DNA of 64,000 nt from contig JADJZY010000038.1 of assembly GCA_016715505.1 (NCBI GenBank), positions 1-64,000 of the forward strand. Reading direction: 5' to 3'. How positions within the stretch are numbered: position 1 is the first letter of the stretch; each line of letters starts with the position of its first letter. The DNA is from Bacteroidota bacterium. GTDB lineage: Bacteria > Bacteroidota > Bacteroidia > Chitinophagales > Chitinophagaceae. Below, piece after piece: positions 56,401-62,845 of the stretch. Under the pieces are notes generated by a model, which was given only the letters and a program-made list of their open reading frames with translations, was not told where the DNA came from and did no database searches. The position numbers and the translations under genes were made by a program.

Positions 56401-57794
56401 AATATGGGTAAATAAACCACCAAAATGATACATTGGCCAAAAATGGCACTGGACATCATTTTACCTGCCGTAGATTTCACTTCATCCTGCATCTCCGTTG
56501 ATGAAGATGAATGCATAGCCATTGATTTGGATTGTAAACGATGCAATACAGACTCCACAATGATAAGGGCCCCATCAACGATTAAGCCAAAATCCAGTGC
56601 TCCCAGGCTCATCAGATTTCCACTCACACCAAAACGGTTCATGAGAATAACGGCAAATAACATGGCCAAAGGAATGACGGATGCCACCAATAAACCGGCT
56701 CGCCAATTTCCAAGGAAAACAATTAGAATGATGAGCACAATCAGGGCTCCTTCAATCAGATTGATGCCAACCGTTTGAATCGCATTGTTAACCATTTTTG
56801 TGCGGTCCAGGAATGCTTCAATTTCCACGCCGGGAGGTAGGCTTTTTTGAATTTGCTGAATTCTTTCTTTGATATTCTGTATCACCTGATTGCTATTGGC
56901 ACCCTTTAACATCATCACTACAGCGCCTGCCACTTCGCCTTCATCATTATAACACATGGCACCAAAGCGGGTGGCATGCCCTTCGGTAATTTTTGCAATA
57001 TCGCGCAATAAAATGGCGGGGCCGTGATCCGATTTTTTTACCGGAATCCACAACAAATCTTCCTGATGACCAATCAAACCTTCTGAACGTATGTATAAAA
57101 CCGTCGGCCCTTTTTCAATGTAAGCCCCTCCTGTATTCTGATTGTTTTTTTCAAGGGCTTCAAATACATCCTGAATCGTTAAGCCGGCAGCATGCAGTGC
57201 GCCTGGATTCACTTCTATACTCCATTGTTTGAGATTTCCTCCAAAACTACTTACCTCCGCAACCCCCTGAACACCCAGCAACTGTCTTCGAATAATCCAA
57301 TCCTGAATTGTACGGAGTTTGGTTGCATCATATTTGGATTCATATCCCTTCTTGGGTTTTACAACATACTGATAAATCTCACCCAAACCCGTTGTTATGG
57401 GACCAAGTTCAGGGATACCCATTTCACGGGGAATAATTTGTTGAACTTGCACCAATCGTTCTGCAACCTGTTGTCGGGCCCAATAAACATCGATTTCATC
57501 TTCAAAAACGATGGTAACCAAGGACAGTCCGAAACGGGAAAAACTACGCATTTCCCGAATACCGGAAATATTACTATTGGCCTGTTCGATTGGAAAGGTG
57601 ATCAAGCGTTCAATATCGAGGGCACCATATGAGGGCGCCACCGTGATAACCTGAACCTGATTGTCGGTAATATCCGGCACTGCATCTATTGGCAAATGTT
57701 TAAGCTCATAAATACCCCAACCGATGAGGACGAATACCCCCAATGCAATAATGAGTTTTTGATGTATGGAAAAATCAATGATTTTCTGAATCAT
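53445..57794 (-). CDS. CzcA/CusA heavy-metal RND permease fused to a TolC-like outer-membrane domain
   Basis: A 1449-residue fusion. Residues 1 to about 1035 are a full RND permease: twelve helices, DIERLITFPIEQANSNISG, and the TM4 signature LGALDFGLIVDGALIIVES with Asp, Asp and Glu typical of the Zn/Co/Cd-type (HME) pumps. The rest is a TolC/CzcC-type outer-membrane factor with two long helical repeats (LTLQSAIEKALENN, LPEISAGYVFQTFRATG, SFNLPLFNKSINKRM). Between them lies MNLKKGKLLTTLFIFLCC, ending VHAQ, which looks like an internal signal peptide with a cleavage site. Thus the precursor may be cut into two proteins. Related fusions are known in Bacteroidota. A 23-bp palindrome lies just upstream. 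Confidence 0.92.
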   Translation of the reverse strand: MIQKIIDFSIHQKLIIALGVFVLIGWGIYELKHLPIDAVPDITDNQVQVITVAPSYGALDIERLITFPIEQANSNISGIREMRSFSRFGLSLVTIVFEDEIDVYWARQQVAERLVQVQQIIPREMGIPELGPITTGLGEIYQYVVKPKKGYESKYDATKLRTIQDWIIRRQLLGVQGVAEVSSFGGNLKQWSIEVNPGALHAAGLTIQDVFEALEKNNQNTGGAYIEKGPTVLYIRSEGLIGHQEDLLWIPVKKSDHGPAILLRDIAKITEGHATRFGAMCYNDEGEVAGAVVMMLKGANSNQVIQNIKERIQQIQKSLPPGVEIEAFLDRTKMVNNAIQTVGINLIEGALIVLIILIVFLGNWRAGLLVASVIPLAMLFAVILMNRFGVSGNLMSLGALDFGLIVDGALIIVESVLHRLQSKSMAMHSSSSTEMQDEVKSTAGKMMSSAIFGQCIILVVYLPIFSLEGIEGKMFKPMAQTVAFALIGAFVLSLTYIPMMSALLVKSSQKNQWGIADRLMLHLKRWYEKAFHRMIKYPGLVLSSVLALFVLAIVVLMQLGGEFIPALEEGDFAVDTRVLTGSNLNTTIRETQKTAHILLERFPEVEKVVTKIGSGEVPTDPMPMEASDMMVIMKDKKTWKSAKSFDEMAEKMGEALKEIPGVTAGFQYPVQMRFNELMTGARQDVVCKIFGENLDTLSKYAARLGNVVKTIEGVKNVYVEPISGMPQIVIKYNRLAIAQYQTSIEAVNRIVNTSFAGGSAGMVYEDEKRFEIVVKLDEGSRNNLQDIRNLLIPCNNDVQVPLQHLASVDIIDGPNQIQREDAKRRIIVGFNVRGRDVEGVVDELKKKINGAIQFPPGYFTVFGGAFENLNEAKKRLSIAVPVSLLLIFVLLFFAFHSIKQALIIYTAIPLSAIGGILLLAFRGMPFSISAGIGFIALFGVAVLNGIVLLAEFNKQRAEPQSNLQQMVLKATQTRLRPVLMTALVASLGFLPMALSQGAGAEVQRPLATVVIGGLVLATMLTLFILPLIYLWIEGAISMNLKKGKLLTTLFIFLCCGFGFTAVHAQSSLTLQSAIEKALENNLTMQRLSLENEYWQRISEIKQRTGMTSFQSELGQFNGPAFDVKYGVVQSFSLPAVYRADQAMNQKIWEHQVIQKQISEIQIKAMVTRLYYDILLSQKKLDLLREQELAFAEFFRIAELRHQKGESDLLELQHTNLIRQKIQIAIQACISDIQAEKDHLNFLMNDQTTFDVANGDLKYFPDNLEQNLDEHPLVLSIQKRLSIQSAKNHLERMKKLPEISAGYVFQTFRATGELSSAGPILSYGVLSFNLPLFNKSINKRMAAFNLESKAFDVQKNEALEMLKLKQMQLNHKRAQYDAQVIQYEKEVLPATESMKSLVALKFKNGSLDYLEWIQSMQEIFDSDLAYLLCIRERNQLLIQQQYLTNEYATE

Positions 57795-58106
57795 AAGTTT
57801 GATTCATTTTTTGGAATCCATTCAATGAATCGATTCAGGGAATTGTAAAAAGTGATCAATAAGAAGTATCCCTATTGGGGAAAAGGATCAGTTTGAATAG
57901 ACATCCAAGTGTTGAAAGGAAATAAAAATCTATCCATCTGAAAGAATTGATTAAATCAGTAAGGATTTAGTTGTTGGCAATACGAACTTTTGAATAGAAA
58001 TACTTCCGTTCAACATAGTATCATTCAACAATGAAATCAATTCTCATACGAGATTGGTCATGATCAGTATGAGACGAACTTAAATTTCAGTTGAAAAAGC
58101 GAACAA
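57795..58106. other. Gene-free leader region of the metal efflux operon
   Basis: No ORF is supported here. It holds the palindrome at 57814-57836 and, further upstream, an inverted repeat CTCATAC / GTATGAG (58043-58049 and 58067-58073). No TAnnTTTG box is seen at a usual distance. Confidence 0.5.
57814..57836. promoter_or_regulatory. 23-bp palindrome, candidate operator of the metal efflux genes
   Basis: The pattern GAATC-N-ATTCA-N-TGAAT-N-GATTC is symmetrical except for the three N columns. It lies 20 to 42 bases upstream of the CzcA start codon. Further half-sites occur nearby: GATTCA at 57801-57806 and TGAATCA at 57787-57793, the latter overlapping the start codon region. The regulator is unknown. 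Confidence 0.45.
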
Positions 58107-58496
58107 CTAAACTTCAAATTTGGGCGGTTGCCAAATGGAAGAAAGATAGATGGGTTTTAAAAATTCATCCCTGTAAATAGTTGAAATTTCGATATTTACT
58201 TCAGTGTAAACAAAGGAAGAGGTCCAATCATATTGAAGAGGTTCCATCGATTGAATAGACTGACAATCCTGCAAGGTTGACTTAAAGGGCAGCTTCATAT
58301 CTTCGGTATAATCCCCTTCTTTTTCATTGCCATGTGCATAATGCAAATCCAAAAATGCCAACAAAGACATCCCTTCATCCAATGCCTTATGTGCAAAATA
58401 ATGATGAATCAATTCAGGAATTTTTAAAAACTGATACAATTCCGTGGAGCTCATCAGATAAGCAGACAAAATCAATATGGCCAGGATTTTTTTCAA
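58107..58496 (-). CDS. Small His-rich membrane-anchored protein next to the metal efflux operon
   Basis: About 130 residues from the TTG at 58496. Seen: a hydrophobic N-terminal segment (KKILAILILSAYLMSS), then a His-rich stretch LIHHYFAHK and LDLHYAHGNEKEGDY, followed by DMKLPFKS and a beta-like C-terminal part ending PPKFEV. This small protein is often found just before CzcA-type pumps in Bacteroidota (from memory) and has no assigned function; a periplasmic metal-binding or sensing role is a guess. The longer frame from 58592 is rejected as it would overlap the restored end of the POT gene. Non-ATG start is uncertain. Confidence 0.6.
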   Translation of the reverse strand: MKKILAILILSAYLMSSTELYQFLKIPELIHHYFAHKALDEGMSLLAFLDLHYAHGNEKEGDYTEDMKLPFKSTLQDCQSIQSMEPLQYDWTSSFVYTEVNIEISTIYRDEFLKPIYLSSIWQPPKFEV

Positions 58497-58528
58497 AGTG
58501 ATTCGCAAATTTAAATCAAATGAAGCAA

Positions 58529-59909
58529 CTACTTCACTTCGCCCATTAACTTTTTGAGTAACGGTGAAATCAAAATAAGAATTACCCCGCAAATCAAGGC
58601 ATAGATTCCTAATTGTTTATAACCATCCGTATAAGAAATCAACTTTTCGCTTAAACTGGCATTTTCGTTCGGGCTCACCATACCCGCCCCCAATAATAGA
58701 AAGACAAAGCTCTCCGAAAGTCATCACCAAATATGCAAACGTAAATACGTTCAAAGATGTTTTTCCGGATGCATCGGCAAAGGTTCTTGTAAAAAATAAA
58801 ATGTAGAAAGAAGCTGCTAAAAACAAAAACCCTAATCCAAACTTAATGATGGTATTGGGCTCTATTTTTCGTTTGGCCATCCATACCCAAACCAATCCCA
58901 CTAGGAAACTGAAGATGATGACAAAAATGGTATTGGAGGAGTTATTCACCATATTTGGATCAATGGTCATGCCCAGCAATTGATCATGCAAATTATGTAA
59001 AGCAAAAATGCTGAGTGATCCGCCGCTTTGTTCAAAAAATGCCCAAAACACAATGGAGAATAAAATAAAAATGAGGGCTGCCAATAATTTTTTCTTTTCA
59101 GGCCATGAATATTTTGACCATTCATAAAAGAAATACAATAAAGTAACCGGTCCGATGGTATACATAAAATAATCGGTGTATTCGGTATTACTCACCAGTA
59201 ACAAAATCAATGGAATAGCGAGCAAGGACCCTATGTAAACCAGTACTTCGTAGATGGTTTTCTTTTGTGGGCTCACGCTTGGATGTTGGGGTGACAAACC
59301 AATAGTACCCATGGTTCGTTGTGTATAAATGAACGTAATCAGACCAATAACCATGACCACACCGGCTGCAAAAAACGCAGAAGCCCAGGAAACATTGTGG
59401 GCGAGATACACCATGATGACGCCCCCTAAAAATGCACCAACATTAATGGCCGTATAAAATAAAGCAAATCCTGCATCTTGTCGCACATCCCCTTCTTTGT
59501 ACAAAGTACCTACCATGGAGGAGATATTGGGTTTGAAAAAACCTGTCCCAACGATCGTAAAACATATACCGATATAAAATAAAGTATCCGGAGAAAAGGC
59601 AATGATAAAATTTCCCAGAACCATTAATATCCCACCAAAAAATAAAGATTTTCGGAAGCCGAGAATTTTATCGGCGAATAATCCCCCTATAAAAGCGAAA
59701 GCATAAATAAATGCTTGAATGGCACCATATTGAAGATTCGCAGTTTTTTCACCGATGAGCAATTTTTCAACCATAAAAATGGTCAGAATACCACGCATGC
59801 CATAGAAACAAAAACGTTCCCACATTTCGGTCAAACAAAGCAGTAAAAGTTGTTTGGGATAAGCGCCTTTAAAATCCTGAATCCGCGCTACACTCTCGTC
59901 CTGATGCAT
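58529..59909 (-). CDS. POT/PTR family peptide transporter with internal deletion or frameshift
   Basis: Proton-coupled oligopeptide symporter of the major facilitator superfamily. Seen: LCLTEMWERFCFYGMRG in TM1 (ExxER-type region), GGLFADKILGFRKS, the family motif VGTGFFKPNISS, FALFYTAINVGAFLG, and TFGELCLS near the end. At about 58690-58715 the frame changes and the sequence jumps to LLGAGMVSPNENASLSEK, ending LISPLLKKLMGEVK at a stop 58529-58531. Roughly 35-40 residues that normally follow GELCLS are missing, so more than one base has been lost; this may be a real deletion or an assembly collapse. The mutated part covers a transmembrane helix, so a true deletion would inactivate it. Confidence 0.85.
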
Positions 59910-60094
59910 AAATTAAACATTTAAGTGGACAAGATAAGATTTTTACCGAAGTCGTACAAAAAATCTATTCCCTTGAATTCCTCAATAGAGAATCGGTGAT
60001 CAAGTACCAGCCATTAGCTGCTTCCTCCAACTGATGCCAAATGGGTTTTCGCATTTTAAGCCATAACCATGGATACGATTTCTCCAGGATAAAA

Positions 60095-60535
60095 TTAATA
60101 CTGGGTATTATAATTGACCATCCAACGAATACCAAATTGATCGGTTAATGATCCGAAATAAGCCCCCCAAAAGGTTTGCTGTAATGGCATTTCTATTTTG
60201 CCGCCCTCCGCTAAAGCATTAAAAAGTTGGTCTGCCTCTTCCTGACTATCCGGCGACAAACTGATATAAACATTATTCCCGCTTACTAATTGAAAGCCCA
60301 AAGACTCTGGGGCATCGGTACCTTGTAACATATGCCCGTTTAAAATAGGTAGTGACACATGCATCACCATATTTTTGGTTTCCTCACTGGCCGGAGGCGC
60401 GCCTTCCATTGGTGGCATATCACTAAAACGCATCATTCGTCCGGTAACAAATTCCGTTTTAAAAACTGATTGATAAAAGAGGAATGCAGCTTCGGTGTTG
60501 CCATTAAAATTTAAATAAGTACTTACGTATGCCAT
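60095..60535 (-). CDS. PhnB-like VOC-fold protein
   Basis: 146 residues of the PhnB/glyoxalase-like vicinal-oxygen-chelate fold. Seen: YLNFNGNTEAAFLFYQSVF at the N-terminus, HVSLPILNGHMLQGTDAP, NVYISLSPDSQEEADQLFNAL and FWGAYFGSLTDQFGIRWMVN. This family is of unknown enzymatic role despite its name. It is 27 bases downstream of an AHSA1-like gene on the same strand, a pairing common in small stress or environmental-response clusters. No metal-ligand triad can be assigned with confidence. Confidence 0.9.
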   Translation of the reverse strand: MAYVSTYLNFNGNTEAAFLFYQSVFKTEFVTGRMMRFSDMPPMEGAPPASEETKNMVMHVSLPILNGHMLQGTDAPESLGFQLVSGNNVYISLSPDSQEEADQLFNALAEGGKIEMPLQQTFWGAYFGSLTDQFGIRWMVNYNTQY

Positions 60536-60562
60536 GATGAGGGAATTTAATGAATGATGGAA

Positions 60563-60991
60563 TTAAATGGATCGTTCAGTATATGATTTAAAATTATTGA
60601 GAATCGCCTGCCAACCCATTTCCTGCATTTCCCGACTATTTTCAGATTCAGGTTCAAATCGCTCGAGTACCTTACAACCTTGTTCTGTCGCTTCGAAGTG
60701 TACCTCCATTTTCCGGCCATCGCCTAAAGTAATTTGTAATAATTCTTCCGGGATGATGCGATCAAAAGTACCTATAAAATCGAATGTCATACTACCGTCG
60801 CGGGCAGCCATTTCATAATTAAATTGTTTACCTTCTATCAACTCATTTTCGGCTCTTGGGCAATGCCAAGTATCGGCAGCAAAATTCCAGCCCATGACAT
60901 GTTTGGGATTGCACCAATACTCCCAGACTGTCGATAATGGGGCTAACACTTCCGTGCTTATTTCAATAGGATTGTTCATGTTCGTTTTCAA
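60563..60991 (-). CDS. SRPBCC / AHSA1-like domain protein
   Basis: 142 residues of the START-like helix-grip fold. Seen: IEISTEVLAPLSTVWEYWCN at the N-terminus, HVMGWNFAADTWHC, FIGTFDRIIPEELLQITLGD, and VHFEATEQGCKVLERFEPE near the C-terminal helix ending NNFKSYTER. Proteins of this group bind hydrophobic ligands or act as Hsp90 co-chaperone-like domains; no ligand is known here. It lies 10 bases downstream of clpX on the same strand, so read-through from clpX is possible. Confidence 0.9.
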   Translation of the reverse strand: MKTNMNNPIEISTEVLAPLSTVWEYWCNPKHVMGWNFAADTWHCPRAENELIEGKQFNYEMAARDGSMTFDFIGTFDRIIPEELLQITLGDGRKMEVHFEATEQGCKVLERFEPESENSREMQEMGWQAILNNFKSYTERSI

Positions 60992-61000
60992 TAGGAATTA

Positions 61001-62250
61001 TTAAGCGACTTTAAGATAGGCATATTTTGATTTTTCAATTTTTTCGCGGGCATATTCTTCGTTCAGAATAAACTCTTGTTGCCCTTTTTTGCCGGGCATT
61101 TCATACATCGCATCAGTCATCACCAATTCGCAGATGGAGCGCAAACCACGTCCTCCCAATTTAAATTCAACCGCTTTATCCACGATATAATCGAGTGCTT
61201 CATCGGTGACTTCAAGATGAATATTTTCATATTCAAACAAACGTTTATATTGTTTAATCAGGGCGTTTTTGGGTTCGGTCAGTATTTTTTTCAAGGCGCT
61301 TTTGTCCAATGATTTGAGATATGTCACAATGGGTAAACGCCCCAATAATTCAGGAATTAAACCATAAGATCGAAGATCCATTGAATTCACATATTGAATG
61401 AGGGCATCTTTTTCAAGGGCATTGTGTTCGGTATTCGTTTTAAATCCAATGGATGAAGATTGAATACGACGAGCGATGACTTTATCAATCCCTTCAAATG
61501 CACCACCGCAAATAAATAAAATGTTTTGGGTATTGATTTTTACCATTTTTTGATCCGGGTGTTTACGTCCGCCCTGAGGTGGTACCAACACTTCAGCTCC
61601 TTCGAGTAATTTAAGCATGGCCTGTTGTACACCTTCCCCACTCACATCACGGGTAATTGAGGGGTTATCACTTTTACGTCCAATTTTGTCGATTTCATCA
61701 ATAAAAACTATGCCCTTTTGAGCGAGTTCGACGTTATAATCAGCAGCTTGTAACAAGCGGGATAAAATACTTTCGACATCTTCACCCACATATCCAGCTT
61801 CGGTAAAAACGGTGGCATCGGCAATCGCGAAAGGCACATTTAACATTCGGGCGATGGTTTTCGCCAGCAGGGTTTTACCGGAACCTGTTTCACCGATCAT
61901 GATGATATTCGACTTTTCAATTTCAACATCATCTTTACTGACCTGATTTAAACGCTTATAATGATTATAGATTGCTACGCTGAGGACTTTTTGGCATCAT
62001 CTTGTCCGATGACATATTGATCGAGGAATGCAGTGATCTCCTTGGGCTTATAATGAAAAGGTTGGATATCGGCATTCACTTTATTGGGTTTACTGATCGG
62101 TTCTTCATCACCCAATTCCTGTTGAACAATCATGCGGGCATTTTCGATACATTCATCACAAATATTGGCTTTTGCCCCACTAACGATCATGCGTACTTCA
62201 TCACCGGATTTTAGACAAAATGAGCACTGTATACTTTTTTCTTTGGCCAT
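61001..62250 (-). CDS. clpX: ATP-dependent protease ATP-binding subunit ClpX (one frameshift)
   Basis: AAA+ unfoldase of the ClpXP protease, about 416 residues. Seen: zinc-binding domain C9, C12, C31, C34 (QCSFC and ICDEC), QYVIGQDDAKK, Walker A GETGSGKTLLAKT, Walker B GIVFIDEIDKIG, pore-loop EAGYVGEDVES, the RKSDNPSITRDVSGEGVQQA stretch, and sensor-2 GGRGLRSI. The frame breaks at T5 61988-61992; one more A in the coding strand joins DDAKKVLSVAIYNHYKR. The start is the ATG at 62250 (MAKEKS), five bases after an exact -7 box. No clpP lies in the window. Confidence 0.96.
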
Positions 62251-62255
62251 AGTGG

Positions 62256-62263
62256 CAAATTTA
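62256..62263 (-). promoter_or_regulatory. Exact -7 box, five bases before the clpX start
   Basis: On the minus strand TAAATTTG is followed by CCACT and the ATG at 62250, which predicts a leaderless or near-leaderless clpX message. Confidence 0.45.
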
Positions 62264-62295
62264 GGTTTTTTGTTCAACTTTGCGCTTAATCTCCT

Positions 62296-62640
62296 ATGAC
62301 GACACCTTTTCCAAAAAAATTAGGTCACAACTATACATTTGTTCAAGCCTTGAACATGGACCTCTTACATTCAAAATATGCGACACATCGACGTTTACGG
62401 GTTTTTCACCATAAAGGACTGGCATGTGCCGGAAAAAACTGCCACAAAAAAGGCATGTATTTGATTAAAGCTCAAAATACATCAGGAGGTTTTCATTTAG
62501 ATATTTATACAGATAATTTTGAGTTGATGACCATCGATCATATCATCCCAAAAAGTAAAGGAGGAAATGATCACATCGAAAATCTACAACCGATGTGCCA
62601 TACCTGCAACTATAAAAAAGCAGACAAGCATGATGCATGA
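62296..62640 (+). CDS. Small HNH endonuclease
   Basis: 114 residues, divergent from clpX. Seen: an N-terminal basic stretch, C-x4-C in ACAGKNC that probably starts a zinc-binding site, then the core MTIDHIIPKSKGG (DH of the HNH motif), HIENLQPMC with the Asn, and MCHTCNYKKADK with a second CxxC. HNH proteins of this size may be mobile-element nucleases or housekeeping nicking proteins; no intron, intein or restriction partner is seen nearby. The gene uses a TGA stop. Confidence 0.88.
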   Translation: MTTPFPKKLGHNYTFVQALNMDLLHSKYATHRRLRVFHHKGLACAGKNCHKKGMYLIKAQNTSGGFHLDIYTDNFELMTIDHIIPKSKGGNDHIENLQPMCHTCNYKKADKHDA

Positions 62641-62730
62641 TAGTTGAATTGATATGACCACATAAACATCTTTCATTTTTAGCCTTGGGCTTTTTTGAGC
62701 TGTGCCATGCCATTGAAAAACAATACATCC

Positions 62731-62790
62731 TTCTAGCCCGGATTGCAGCGAGCTGCCGTGCAGCGCGGAAAGCCGGAGGGCGAATCAAAG
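62731..62790. repeat. Short GC-rich intergenic repeat-like stretch
   Basis: The 60-base region beginning TTCTAGCCCGGATTGCAGCG is more GC-rich than its surroundings and resembles a repeat seen between genes in many Bacteroidota genomes (from memory, TAGCCCGGATTG-type). It contains GCAGCG / GCTGC half-arms. No other copy is found in this window. Confidence 0.35.
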
Positions 62791-62845
62791 GCAGCAGACA
62801 CGATGATGCTCCCAAACCCTCATCCATATTCGCGGACAATTCAGG

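Noticed and set aside
58506..58513. Minus-strand TAAATTTG as promoter of the small His-rich gene
   Set aside because: The match is exact, but it lies nine bases from an uncertain TTG start, fitting neither spacing class; not counted.
58497..58592. N-terminal extension of the small His-rich protein
   Set aside because: It would overlap the restored C-terminus of the POT transporter, whose frame reads through 58529.
62296..62640. HNH gene as part of a restriction or homing system
   Set aside because: No methyltransferase, specificity subunit, intein or intron lies nearby; it stands alone.
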